DNA from: Phoronis australis
Lineage: Eukaryota > Phoronida > Phoronidae
Reading direction: 5' to 3'
Assembly: GCA_002633005.1 (NCBI GenBank)
Contig: NMRA01000017.1
Location: 218,443 to 278,442 of the forward strand
Length of the DNA stretch: 60,000 nt
A model generated the notes under the pieces. It saw only the letters and a program-made list of their open reading frames with translations, had not been told where the DNA came from and ran no database searches. Positions within the stretch are counted from its first letter, which is position 1. Every line of letters begins with the position of its first letter. Position numbers and translations under genes: made by a program. This document shows positions 26,001-32,399 of the stretch, piece after piece.

Positions 26001-27432
26001 GCTATCTTTATTCATTAACTGATTATTCCGACAAGCACAACTATTTTGTATCAAACAGCTGATAAAAATTGATGTATTTCGAACTGTCTTAAGAAACTGA
26101 TCAGTCACAACACCTTTTGTGCATTGTAGTATCAAGAAACATGTGAAACAAGAACATCGATATATCGACTGGTGATCGTGAAAGCTGAGACTGTGGTAGT
26201 CTGACAGTAGAGGAGACCCACAACTTTTGGTGAACTACACGTGAAATATACATACCTTCAAGAGAGAATTGTTGCCATCCGTAAGATAGTCTCTCAGAGA
26301 GATGTTGCCAATTTGCACCAGCTCTTGACAGCACATGCTATAACATCCCACCAACCTAGAAACATGGACTGCACTTGTAGAAATGATGTCTTACACAAAA
26401 ACATGCAATATATGGAATCAAAGAGGTGTGCAGGATTACACTAGTCAATGTGTTGGTTATACAAAACAACACAGAATACAGAATGGCTCTCTGGTCTAGC
26501 AAGTAAGTTAGAACGATAAAGCTACACTTGAACAGCTAGCTCTGCTCAGTCCATCAGGCTTGATGAAATTACCAAGGCAAAGTTCATACTGACAATTCAA
26601 GACCAGATGAGCGAGTTAGTTTTTAAACTCCAAAGCTGGTTAAGAATTCTGCATCGACAGCTAAACAGCAGTGAAATGTCCATTTAAAAAAGGGAAGTCA
26701 TCGGGACAATCAATGTACTTCAAAAAGTAAACAAAAGTAAGTGCGACTAATTACCTGTTGCTAATGAACTTGTTGTAGTTGAATAGTTCAACACAAATGA
26801 TGTCATTCGGTTCCATAAATCGTGCAACGGGCCACTCGAAGGACTGCAGTACAAAAAACAGTGAAAGAAATTCAACATATCAGTCCCACTCCAATGCATT
26901 TGCACTTATAGCATGTTACAGCAATGGATATTATATAGACATTTTCAAATTCATAAATACCAGGTGTTGCACTAACTAGGCAGTTAAAATTCTGAGCTTA
27001 TCAAAATTGTCATCAACCAATGGGAAAAGTAACCTTGACCTTCTTACAAAGATTTAATGCCGAGGTAACATTTTAGAATAAGTAGAGATAACATCCTTCT
27101 CATCAACAGATAATTGAATTAGTAGCTTTAGAACTCTGGGAATCATAAAAGAAATACTGACTATCAAAGATGGGCATATCATTTTTACACATAAAAAATA
27201 TACGCCGTATAAGCAACAATGACGTCGCGTTATCACCCGTCACGTTGTTATTGTTGAACAATGCACCTGACGTCATGTAACAATCAAACTTATCCAGCAG
27301 ATAATTTTCAAGTTTTATGCAACCCAGCCCTGGAACATTAAGTTACCTTACAAATTTTAGTGAAAACGATTACCTCATTGACAAGGATGTCACCTTCACC
27401 ATTTGGGATAATCCGAGAAACATAAGAATTGC
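1972..27432 (-). CDS. OTOF-like: Otoferlin-like ferlin, 5' half of gene (22 joined exons)
   Basis: Ferlins are tail-anchored multi-C2 proteins of vesicle fusion and membrane repair; otoferlin is the Ca2+ sensor of hair-cell synaptic exocytosis in vertebrates. Exons in transcript order: 27374-27432, 26755-26843, 26256-26355, 25706-25860, 25302-25345, 23859-23916, 22726-22912, 21574-21636, 20676-20790, 18855-19023, 17988-18174, 16053-16242, 14703-14914, 13639-13747, 13139-13313, 11963-12083, 10326-10529, 8206-8322, 5590-5742, 3461-3656, 2769-2947, 1972-2052. Every junction is AG/GT and the phases match throughout, giving about 988 residues that run colinear with vertebrate otoferlin up to C2D. 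Otoferlin is preferred over dysferlin or myoferlin because no DysF region follows C2C and because phrases such as [14 protein letters not shown] and LRAHLYQAR match otoferlin closely. Missing here: the first coding exon, the end of C2D, C2E-C2G and the TM anchor, which would lie beyond position 1. Boundaries were placed by eye. Confidence 0.92.
2178..2310. repeat. 31-bp minisatellite running into an assembly gap
   Basis: Four to five copies of a G-rich 31-bp unit containing gagctgtggagcttgaggtt. The array runs directly into 149 N at 2311-2459, so its true length is unknown. Confidence 0.9.
2311..2459. other. Assembly gap (149 N)
   Basis: A run of N from 2311 to 2459, inside the intron between exons 2769-2947 and 1972-2052. 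It probably reflects failure to assemble the 31-bp tandem array on its left. Confidence 0.97.
2769..2947 (-). CDS. Otoferlin-like exon: C2D start
   Basis: The exon encodes [17 protein letters not shown], then [10 protein letters not shown] and [11 protein letters not shown]. This is C2D of otoferlin (L-R-A-H-M-Y-Q-A-R-S-L, L-S-D-P-F-A-R-V-F, T-L-C-P-T-W). The loop-1 Asp pair (SD...SDP) is intact, consistent with a Ca2+-binding C2 domain. Acceptor gctgtag, donor gtcggtga, ending in phase 0. Confidence 0.95.
3461..3656 (-). CDS. Otoferlin-like exon: segment between FerB and C2D
   Basis: The exon includes [20 protein letters not shown], then GLPAGYF and PPLQLVYS, matching otoferlin [26 protein letters not shown] and P-P-V-S-L-V-Y. 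Acceptor tcttcag, donor gtaggaat, ending in phase 1. Confidence 0.94.
5008..5240. repeat. 34-bp minisatellite
   Basis: Six to seven tandem copies of a 34-bp unit containing tgctccctcaaggtccatat followed by gaccagta. The last copies are more diverged and one carries an insertion (ccaaagggtcatgcg). It is intronic in the otoferlin-like gene. Confidence 0.88.
5590..5742 (-). CDS. Otoferlin-like exon: FerB domain
   Basis: This exon encodes the FerB domain: [20 protein letters not shown], then [24 protein letters not shown] and LLLK. It is among the most conserved parts of otoferlin (P-D-I-F-I-W-M-M, R-V-P-S-K-D-L-L-F-S, G-K-D-C-A-K-V). Acceptor aaacag, donor gtgagatg, 153 bases, phase 0 on both sides. 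Confidence 0.95.
5836..6688. repeat. Direct duplication, copy 1 (about 853 bp)
   Basis: This block recurs at 7022-7875 in the same orientation with about 25-30 mismatches by eye, roughly 3%. It contains an internal imperfect inverted repeat at about 6101-6287 (arms share aaatttacctcgt and taccactaaaatt), which resembles a small foldback element. No coding frame is visible. Confidence 0.9.
6769..7020. repeat. Perfect 85-bp inverted repeat with 82-bp loop
   Basis: The arms 6769-6853 and 6936-7020 are exact reverse complements over 85 bases, including ggatgactgtaattttatgt. The loop contains a further short direct copy of agtgctaaca. The right arm ends at the N at 7021. It could be a foldback transposon or partly an assembly product. 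Confidence 0.92.
7022..7875. repeat. Direct duplication, copy 2 (about 854 bp)
   Basis: Second copy of the 5836-6688 block, starting immediately after a single N at 7021. The divergence level and the N at the junction suggest two alleles laid end to end by the assembler rather than a true tandem duplication. Confidence 0.9.
8206..8322 (-). CDS. Otoferlin-like exon: charged helix before FerB
   Basis: Thirty-nine codons encode a highly charged helix ([20 protein letters not shown], then [12 protein letters not shown]) likely to form a coiled coil. It joins in phase 0 to the next exon to give AAE-PQHALPD, matching the otoferlin junction A-D-E-P-Q-H-S-I-P-D. Acceptor cttgtag, donor gtttgcat (non-consensus after GT, but the phase fit is exact). 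Confidence 0.85.
8376..8416. repeat. AAT/TAA microsatellite
   Basis: Interrupted run of the trinucleotide aat/ata, intronic, about 54 bases upstream (in transcript sense) of the exon at 8206-8322. Confidence 0.85.
10326..10529 (-). CDS. Otoferlin-like exon: helical segment (FerA position)
   Basis: The 68 codons begin [14 protein letters not shown] and continue as a mostly helical, weakly conserved stretch ending [12 protein letters not shown]. In vertebrate otoferlin the same position carries the helical region between the D-Q-R-R-R-L-Y motif and FerB. The assignment rests on order, phase and splice sites (acceptor atttcag, donor gtgagctg) more than on sequence identity. Confidence 0.8.
11302..11870. 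repeat. Minisatellite with a 23-bp unit that switches to 20-21 bp
   Basis: From about 11302 to 11700 the unit is about 23 bp (gggtatcactgacgggtaca with an extra cat). From about 11715 to 11835 it becomes a homogeneous shorter unit (gggtatctgacaggtacaca plus t) that has lost the cac of atcactg. In the shorter part the minus strand is open and reads MCTCQIP over and over, but nothing suggests it is translated. The intronic array spans nearly 570 bp. Confidence 0.93.
11963..12083 (-). CDS. Otoferlin-like exon: linker segment (Y-H-M-P-Y / DQRRRMY)
   Basis: The exon encodes [20 protein letters not shown], then [19 protein letters not shown]. These match otoferlin N-Y-F-H-L-P-Y-L-E-R-K-P-C-I-Y-I-K and D-Q-R-R-R-L-Y-N-A-N. 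Acceptor tttgtag, donor gtaagagt, 121 bases, ending in phase 0. Confidence 0.93.
13139..13313 (-). CDS. Otoferlin-like exon: acidic insertion
   Basis: After GNFGNQMDG, the counterpart of otoferlin G-N-Y-G-N-E-V-D-G, the exon encodes a low-complexity acidic and basic stretch ([18 protein letters not shown]). Vertebrate otoferlin has a variable acidic region at the same place. The donor is placed at gtaggcca, just before an in-frame TAG. The exon ends in phase 2 and the next one supplies one base. Confidence 0.88.
13639..13747 (-). CDS. Otoferlin-like exon: linker after C2C
   Basis: The exon reads [16 protein letters not shown], then [10 protein letters not shown], aligned with otoferlin F-L-F-G-A-F-L-E-A-S-M-I-D and K-P-I-T-F-E-V-T-I-G. 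It begins with an ATG codon that is internal Met, not a start. Acceptor ttcttag, donor gtaagcaa, 109 bases, ending in phase 1. Confidence 0.92.
13818..14318. mobile_element. Short inverted-repeat DNA element, family CAGGGC, copy 1
   Basis: The ends are cagggcttggaatgaccaat and, inverted, a match to cagggcttggaa. The element is flanked on both sides by the identical six bases cttaat, a likely target-site duplication. The CAGGG terminus recalls hAT elements, although a 6-bp duplication is not typical for hAT. The interior has a 16-bp poly(A) tract and no transposase. It lies in the otoferlin-like intron between exons 14703-14914 and 13639-13747. Confidence 0.75.
14703..14914 (-). CDS. Otoferlin-like exon: post-C2C conserved segment
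   Basis: The exon begins [18 protein letters not shown] and includes [14 protein letters not shown], the highly conserved ferlin segment directly after C2C (G-F-L-P-T-F-G-P-x-W-V-N-M/[12 protein letters not shown]). Acceptor cctttag, donor gtgagtaa, 212 bases, ending in phase 0. Confidence 0.95.
15483..15732. mobile_element. Short inverted-repeat DNA element, family CAGGGC, copy 2
   Basis: The left end cagggcctggaatgaccaat differs from copy 1 at one base; the right end inverts to cagggcatggaat. It is flanked by aaaaga and aaatga, a 6-bp near-duplication. At 250 bp it is half the length of copy 1 and is rich in gga/aaa motifs. It is non-autonomous and intronic. Confidence 0.72.
16053..16242 (-). 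CDS. Otoferlin-like exon: C2C end
   Basis: The exon encodes [20 protein letters not shown], then [18 protein letters not shown] and [10 protein letters not shown], closely matching otoferlin (P-L-W-N-E-Q-V-V-F-T-D-L-F-P-P-L-C-K-R). Loop 3 keeps an Asp (LVDHN), but the partner Asp is replaced. Acceptor taccag, donor gttaatat, ending in phase 1. Confidence 0.93.
17601..17665 (+). other. Degenerate tRNA-like sequence (possible SINE head)
   Basis: An A-box-like gtagctcggtagtttgag and, 17 bases on, a B-box-like agttcaaatcct occur at tRNA-like spacing. No full cloverleaf can be drawn. Probably a fossil tRNA-derived SINE in an intron. Confidence 0.35.
17988..18174 (-). CDS. Otoferlin-like exon: C2C start
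   Basis: The exon starts NLMMPKEI and continues [17 protein letters not shown], then DPCVRVTFG. It matches ferlin C2C, including the long loop-1 insertion (a K-K-A helix between the Met-Asp and the Asp-Pro) that is characteristic of ferlin C2C. Acceptor tgtgtag, donor gtaagtaa, 187 bases, ending in phase 0. Confidence 0.92.
18218..18370. repeat. AT-rich minisatellite (tatccaatcatat units)
   Basis: Four to five imperfect copies of a 30-37-bp unit containing ttaatgttttatccaat, followed by an inverted partial copy (atgattggataaaa) at about 18373-18386. Confidence 0.8.
18388..18430. repeat. GGGA microsatellite with embedded N
   Basis: Purine-only tract of ggga and gaga repeats, with a single N at 18425. 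Confidence 0.9.
18855..19023 (-). CDS. Otoferlin-like exon: FerI domain
   Basis: The exon encodes [13 protein letters not shown], then [15 protein letters not shown], the FerI region that follows C2B in ferlins (compare H-K-W-A-I-L-S-D-P and G-L-K-G-Y-V-K-C). It ends in an acidic stretch ([10 protein letters not shown]) before C2C. The acceptor ttttcag lies 58 bases downstream of an inverted-repeat element. The donor is placed at gtgaggta after GCTTTAGT, because reading two codons further meets a stop. Confidence 0.9.
19082..19426. mobile_element. Foldback/MITE-like element
   Basis: Two arms of about 130 bp (19082-19210 and 19292-19426) are inverted copies of each other with about 85-90% identity by eye, sharing gtttcgtctattcattagac and tgaaatgagtgtag. 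The central spacer is about 80 bp. The left end lies 58 bases from the splice acceptor of the FerI exon, so it could affect splicing when transcribed. Confidence 0.8.
20676..20790 (-). CDS. Otoferlin-like exon: C2B end
   Basis: The exon reads VLNSNKVMD, then [16 protein letters not shown], corresponding to the last C2B strands (G-S-F-K-M-D-V-G-T-V-Y) of ferlins. Acceptor atttcag, donor gtagtctg, 115 bases, ending in phase 1. A segment in the middle ([14 protein letters not shown]) replaces the usual L-x-G motif and is unlike other ferlins. Confidence 0.85.
21018..21146. repeat. Tandem repeat, about 37 bp, three copies
   Basis: Three tandem copies of a unit containing cattggtgtgacattttggt and ggtcatat in an intron of the otoferlin-like gene. 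Confidence 0.8.
21574..21636 (-). CDS. Otoferlin-like exon: C2B middle strand
   Basis: Sixty-three bases (21 codons) reading [20 protein letters not shown], aligned with F-V-F-D-F-H-V-S-P-D-V-M-F-D-K-I-I of otoferlin C2B. Acceptor tttgcag, donor gtaagtac, phase 0 on both sides. Confidence 0.9.
22652..22663. repeat. Poly(C) run (12 C)
   Basis: Homopolymer of 12 C about 60 bases downstream (transcript sense) of the C2B exon donor. Its length may be unreliable in the assembly. Confidence 0.85.
22726..22912 (-). CDS. Otoferlin-like exon: C2B start
   Basis: The exon encodes the opening of C2[20 protein letters not shown], then [12 protein letters not shown] and STNCPFYNE. The last phrase matches the otoferlin STNCPYYNE almost exactly. 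Loop 1 lacks the canonical Asp pair of Ca2+-binding C2 domains. Acceptor attacag, donor gtgagtga, 187 bases, ending in phase 0. Confidence 0.92.
23859..23916 (-). CDS. Otoferlin-like short exon: acidic C2A-C2B linker
   Basis: Fifty-eight bases between atgttttag and gtgagtat encode an acidic linker beginning DDDETDVV. The first Asp codon is completed from the preceding exon (phase 1) and the exon ends in phase 2, as required by the C2B exon. The vertebrate linker here is longer, so some linker exons may be missing or shorter in this lineage. Confidence 0.65.
25302..25345 (-). CDS. Otoferlin-like short exon: C2A-C2B linker
   Basis: Forty-four bases between ttcttttag and gtaagttc, encoding a polar segment ([14 protein letters not shown]) with no sequence conservation of its own. 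It is accepted because both splice sites are strong and its phases (2 in, 1 out) exactly bridge the neighbouring exons. Confidence 0.65.
25706..25860 (-). CDS. Otoferlin-like exon: C2A last strand and linker
   Basis: The exon opens [19 protein letters not shown], matching the last C2A strand of otoferlin (C-V-E-V-R-Y-Q-A-T-D-G-T-V-G-S-W). It continues into an acidic linker rich in Glu and Asp. Acceptor ttctttag, donor gtaatatt; it ends in phase 2. Confidence 0.88.
26256..26355 (-). CDS. Otoferlin-like exon: C2A end
   Basis: One hundred bases from acceptor ttctag to donor gtatgtat. Joined to the preceding AG, they read [14 protein letters not shown] and end DGNNSLLK, aligning with the K-L-I-G-T-F-R-M and D-D-N-N-A-I-I-K motifs of vertebrate otoferlin. 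A nearer AG at 26338-26339 is also in phase but would drop the conserved L-V-G strand, so the longer exon is preferred. Confidence 0.8.
26755..26843 (-). CDS. Otoferlin-like exon: C2A core
   Basis: Eighty-nine bases between a tgcag acceptor and a gtaattag donor encode the C2A core with the motifs SFEWPVARF and [12 protein letters not shown], matching the F-R-W-P-V and V-F-N-Y-S-K motifs of otoferlin C2A. The Asp residues that bind Ca2+ in typical C2 domains are absent here (Asn/Tyr/Asn in loop 3), as in otoferlin C2A generally. The exon ends in phase 2. Confidence 0.85.
27374..27432 (-). CDS. Otoferlin-like exon: C2A strand segment
   Basis: Acceptor ctgcag and donor gtaatcg bound 59 bases reading [20 protein letters not shown] when the first Gly codon is completed from the preceding exon. 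It aligns with the vertebrate otoferlin segment that follows the first C2A strands and precedes the F-x-W-P-V motif. The next exon continues in phase 0. Confidence 0.8.
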
Positions 27433-27954
27433 CTGCAGAAAAGTAAACCAGGGTTCAGTCAGTATAGTGATTAAAAACAAATAGATATAAAAATCTGCAA
27501 CTTATTAAGGAGGTATCCAAAACTGGGACATCATTTCCAAAATCCGAAAGAGTCTGGAGTTGACTATTACAGTGCCACACCTGGAAGCAAATGATACATG
27601 GTGAACTCACTCTCAGTTCAGAGAAAGGCATGTTTGCAAAGTGAACTAATTATGAGCATTTTCTGGAAGAAGCAACATATCCCGAGTTGACACTGTCTTA
27701 TGGCCTGATGAATGACTGTAACATTTTAGAAGCATAGGTTTTACCACAAACATCATATTGGCCATAATTGAAGGAAGCCCAGATAGGAAACTTCACTTGG
27801 CCTCATCGTCCACTTCACTTAAATGTATGATGAATTCAGACGTATAGGACACCATGAAACCTAAAGACAGGGGTAAAGTCTGTAAATGATGTCAGGCTTC
27901 ATGTGCCAGTATTTTATTAACACTGTTGTGAAAGCAGTCTGTACTTGTTCTTGG

Positions 27955-28012
27955 TTCGGTTGGGAATCAAACCAGCGATACCCTGAACTGTTGAGCCAAT
28001 AGGCAAGCAATT
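27955..28012 (-). other. Degenerate tRNA-like sequence
   Basis: The minus strand has ggtttgattccc, close to the Pol III B box, preceded by tattggctcaacagttcagg, which resembles an A-box region. No acceptor stem is recognisable. Possibly an old tRNA-derived SINE. Confidence 0.3.
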
Positions 28013-28513
28013 TAGAGGAGCTTTTATATTACTTTATGAAGCCAACAGCGGTCACACAACAGATATGCCCTCTGGCTACATATCTCTAGCATCTAGGATT
28101 TCCTGTGTTCTGTATTACTAGTATGTAATAAACCAAGTCACTTCACTGCATTTGACTACACTGCTCACATACTTTTGTACCTCATCAATAGAAGAGATTA
28201 CCGTAACAAAATTGGATCTTGAACATCAAGAACCCCACCCACTGTAACATACCTTAACCCTTGAAATAAATGACATCCCTAACCTGGCCTAACCTAGGCA
28301 ATTACATCACCCTGGATGCTGCAGGCATACAGGGGCGATAGTATATCCACATAAAAAGTTACGCATTTCAAAATACACCAAATAAAATCGAATGAAACAT
28401 GCATAAATGCACATGGAGTTATAATTAACACATACCATGACTCTGAATACAAAGTCAACATAACTTGAACATGTCCATGAAAATTTGTCGCGGTTCGCTT
28501 GAGTTTCTCTCAC

Positions 28514-28523
28514 CCGGTGCCAT
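28514..28523 (-). CDS. Possible start exon of the otoferlin-like gene (M-A-P-G), weak
   Basis: On the minus strand an ATG at 28523-28521 opens four codons and meets a good donor (gtgagag) in phase 1. That is the phase required by the exon at 27374-27432, which starts with two bases of a split Gly codon. Using it would give a protein lacking the first C2A beta strands (about 25 residues) found at this place in vertebrate otoferlin. It could be an alternative short start or a coincidence. The true first exon may lie further upstream and be too short or divergent to see. Confidence 0.2.
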
Positions 28524-28529
28524 TTTGAG

Positions 28530-29300
28530 GAAATTACAAGAAATCACGCCTGTTAACGAACAAAAAGTCCAACGGACACAAAACTCACAAATTCTACCTG
28601 ATATCTTCCCATGCTATTTTGCAAGTGTCACGTACTTCGCTCAGTCTCGCGCTAGCCCTTGCCTAACTCACGTGACTCAGTTGAAATATTTTATGATATC
28701 GCATGCGGTGAAAAAGTTAACGGTGACCAAAAAGTTTAGTTGGAATTTTTCTCCAAAGTCACCCTAATTCTAGTAGATATGCTTTATAGAAGATATGTGT
28801 AGAAGCAGAAAGGATCACTGAAGAAAGTAAGCTCATTTTTAAGTGATAGTTTTGACTGTAGAATGTATTTCTGACGAGGAGAAAACTCAAAATCGGTGGC
28901 CGTATTTGGCCTACCGCCTGTTTAAAATACAAGGAATGAAATGTGTACAGAAAGTGATGGGAATTATTGTAGCCCCTAACCGGCCAACCGAGGGGCTACG
29001 TGTTGCCTAGCCTAACCTTACTATATGAAGGAGTTGTGAATTATGTTGGATCCTTCTGTTGTGAAGCAGTTGAAGGCATCAAAATGGTTTAAATAATTTA
29101 GCTTAATTCTGTGCATTACCTGTACATTTGGTTTAAAATGCAGGACTACTCAAATCATGACATGACGGACAGGACATACAAATGAGTAAGTTGCAAGAAT
29201 GATCATTTTGCAGTCTGAGGAGGTCCTATTCATAGTTCACACTATTGACGGTATTATGAAATCGAAATGAATGCCAGTTTGCATACGCTTAGCCTTAGTA
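28530..29300. other. Region upstream of the otoferlin-like gene
   Basis: No reading frame I can support. Local CpG frequency between about 28480 and 28720 looks higher than in the surrounding AT-rich sequence, which would suit a promoter, but no TATA or initiator can be singled out. Confidence 0.3.
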
Positions 29301-29304
29301 AAAT

Positions 29305-30280
29305 AATGGTCAATCAATCAATCTCTTTATTTATAGTCAGTTTGACAAAACAGACAAACGCTAGCCAAAGGCTAATATCACCGACTGTAAATAATAACAT
29401 AAAACGTAAATAATAAAATAATGAAAAACCAAATACATGACAAGATGAGAAAACACGAGTATATTGATGAGATATCATGAAAGTACATACACACACGTAC
29501 ACACACACACCAGATTTAAAATCTGCATACACTGCACCTGCACTGGGGTTCTGTCCAAGATTAAATAAAATTCTTAAAAAGTTTGTAATCCATGAACTTG
29601 GGCTCATTGGGAAGAGAGTTCCAGAGTTTAGCGCTGTACACTGACAAAGAATTTAAACCTTGGCGCATTGTTCGGTGCATTGTTTCAAATGTACTGGGTA
29701 GCACAGATTTATGATTTATTGCGAAGATTATGAGACACTTTTTCCTCAAAGAGGTCCCACATGAAAGGGGGCGACAGTGATGATATGATTTGTACACCTC
29801 TAGAAGGATCGCGCACTTTCTAGACAGTTCAAGGGTCGGGAGATCTGCTTGAGCAAGAAGTTCAGTGTAGCTCGCACTCCAGTCCTGATACACAAACCTA
29901 CTGCCCTGTACTGGAGGCGCTCGAGTTTTGTAGTGTTCGTCGCGCCGCATAAATGCCACACTACGTTACAGTAACTAAAGTGTGACAGGACAAAGCAACT
30001 AGGTTTAAAATAGCCATCCGTGACACATGGTCAAACTGTCCTGACAGCCTTTGAAGGACACTAAGCTGCGTGCAGCCTTCCAACAAGAGAACTCTGGTGT
30101 GCTGTGCAAAACTTAGCTGTTTGTCCAAAGTGACAACCAGCAACACCACAGTGTCTTCAGAGGATATGATGTCACCTCCGATACAGAATCTAGTGGCACT
30201 GCTGCCACTTAACATAATGCCTTAATTAATGGCCTGAAACTTCGATGAATTGGCCTCCATTAAAATCATAACAACAGTCC
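29305..30280 (-). pseudogene. Decayed non-LTR retrotransposon, 3' end of reverse transcriptase ORF
   Basis: In shifting frames the minus strand encodes the usual C-terminal part of LINE reverse transcriptases: MEANSSKFQAI, a TLDKQLSF segment, LSHFSYCNVVWHLCGA, then after a frameshift RFVYQDWSASYTELLAQADL, LPTLELSRKCAILLEVYKSY, and AKLWNSLPNEPK. The 3' end is a short tail of tgattgat repeats at 29309-29325, typical of CR1/L2-like elements. At least one frameshift and several stops show it is dead and 5'-truncated. Confidence 0.88.
29487..29513. repeat. CA microsatellite
   Basis: Interrupted ac/ca dinucleotide run within the 3' region of the LINE remnant. Confidence 0.8.
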
Positions 30281-32320
30281 CACTCCAGTCTATTGCAAAT
30301 GCCTTAACAACAGAGTCCTTTGTATCTCAGGCTGCAACGTGCCTCTGGTATCCATGGTTTTTTGTATCTGAGGATGTAACGTGCCTCTGGTATCCGTGAA
30401 AGGTCAGCCTTTGCATATCAAATACAACGCTAAGGTTTCGACCAAATGTGAAAATGGCCGGGATACTACATTTTAAACACCTTCTGTTGTAGAGCGTAAG
30501 AAAGCTGATTCAGCGACACCACTTGGAGATGCGTTCCCGCGTGAGAACCAATGAGGTAAATGACACAGCTCATTGGTGAGAACAACGAAATACGTTAACA
30601 CGCAAGATCAAGGAATACTTCGCGAGATATTGCAGTGCATTGCAACTGAACCGCGTGATCCCGGGGTCGAATATTTTTACTCAAAATCGAACTCAAAATC
30701 ATTTTTAATATTTTCAGTTTTCAACTTTTACACGAACTCTAGATTCTGTAATCTTTTTTGCACTTGATGACTACGCATTCACGTATAAGTAACGTCAATA
30801 GCTGTTAGGTGCATTTCGACTTTAATTTAACCTTGAGTTATTGACTGTTAAAATTTCTCGTTCACAGTTTGAATTTTCAATATTTCATTCAGTATGTCAG
30901 GCTTCAACATTCAAATTCAGGCTGAAAATTGAAACTGGCCGGGATTCTGCACACGGCCGGATTGCAAGGACTCAGTGCCATTCCACCACTGTGGTTTCTG
31001 CGCATCACCATCGGTGCTTAGATCACGTGTAGCAAAACGTAGCCTAGTACTTTATTTTGAAAACCACTTCAGTACCGCCGTGCCGTGGAGCTATGCAGAC
31101 GTTAAGGGTAAACGGAGGTATAGTGCGCTTTTACTGACTCATGCGTAAACATTGCCCGGACATTTTTTGTAGCCTAGTCCGTCTCAGTAATTATTAAGTA
31201 CTGCTTTCAACCCTTCCGAAGATTTCCTCAGGCTCAACATTTCATACCTCTGTAGGATAATTTGATTATCCTATCGTGTCGTCCCTTGACATTCTCAAGT
31301 TTGTAAAGGTTAAATAACAAGGCCATTCTTGTCTTCGATGGGCAATCGTCTACGGTAGCTCTCCAGGGTCTCTCAAATCTTCAACCTCGTGTCGGTAAAA
31401 ACCTGAAATGAACAATAAAACTCTTACTAATACATGTCATAAACGTGCAGAGGTTTGGTGATGCCCGGGGCGATTTTTGTTGGATGTCCCTCTGCTCAAA
31501 CTGCATGGATCCTAGCACTATGAAAAGTAAACAAAATGAAACATGAAGTAGAAATTTTATTCAATTTAAGTACAAATCAGTCACAATTTCAAAAAGTTTA
31601 TTTATTGATTTGATGCCCCGTGATGTGGATACCCGAGGCCGTCGTCCCGTCATTACGGTTTATTATATTGTCAGTCCCCGGTTGCTCTCAGTAACATAGC
31701 GGTCAGTACCGGTAACTTAGCTGGCCGCAAACAGAGGCGATGGGCCTCGCCAGCATTTGTAACTTTGGGGTGCGAGGTTTGTGGTTTCAACTTAGAATAA
31801 GTGAAGAAATCAACCACATATCTCCACTAGCCATAAGGCAATAAAAGCTATTTCTAAATTTTTTAAATCTGTGCAAATGACATGAAATCCGTGTTGTAAT
31901 CATGATTTATTTTACAATAGTGTATTGGTTTTGACAGTATTATTGATGTTATTTTATTACCAGATCGTTGATGTTTATATTAACTTGTTTTGGCTTTATG
32001 TTGAGTCAGTGACCCATCCGCTGCATCCACGCACGATTTTTTTTTTGGTGAATTCTATAGTAAACTAGATTATGTCATGGTCATTCAGACAATGATTGCC
32101 TTGAGACAGCTGACCATCACCATGATGGCAAACACAATAGGGTAATTCTTATGTGAAAGTTCCTAGAGTTCTTTACTCCCATTTCCTGTAGAATCTTGAA
32201 TCATGAATCATGCAGCCCACACAAGTGGGCCCATTGTACTAATCACCTGGAAATATTTTTATGCTTTATTAATATATGGTTAAAACCGAGCTGAGGAGCT
32301 AGAAACCTGGCTCAAGGGTT
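30281..32320. other. No gene recognised
   Basis: AT-rich sequence with scattered short open frames of random character. A near-direct repeat pair occurs at about 30320-30400 (gtatctcaggctgcaacgtg and gtatctgaggatgtaacgtg, each followed by cctctggtatcc). Nothing else is supportable. Confidence 0.4.
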
Positions 32321-32321
32321 T

Positions 32322-32399
32322 GGCAGTGTGACCTGGTGGGACTCGAACCCACGACCTCGAGTAAAGAAAGCGGGCACTTATCAACCAGGCCACACTGCC
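32322..32399 (-). other. tRNA-like Pol III sequence enclosed by a 15-bp inverted repeat
   Basis: The minus strand starts ggcagtgtggcctggttgat, like the A box of class II tRNAs, and has a perfect B box (gggttcgagtccc) within a 5-bp T stem (gtggg/cccac). The outer 15 bases at each end pair with one wobble. Seven extra bases lie between the T arm and the outer stem, so it is not a normal tRNA. A tRNA-derived SINE head or tRNA pseudogene is most likely. Confidence 0.6.

Noticed and set aside
1972-27432. Dysferlin or myoferlin as the identity of the ferlin
   Set aside because: No DysF region follows C2C, and diagnostic stretches in C2B, the linker, FerB and C2D match otoferlin better.
32322-32399. 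Functional class II tRNA gene
   Set aside because: Seven extra bases lie between the T arm and the outer stem, and no plausible anticodon arm can be drawn.
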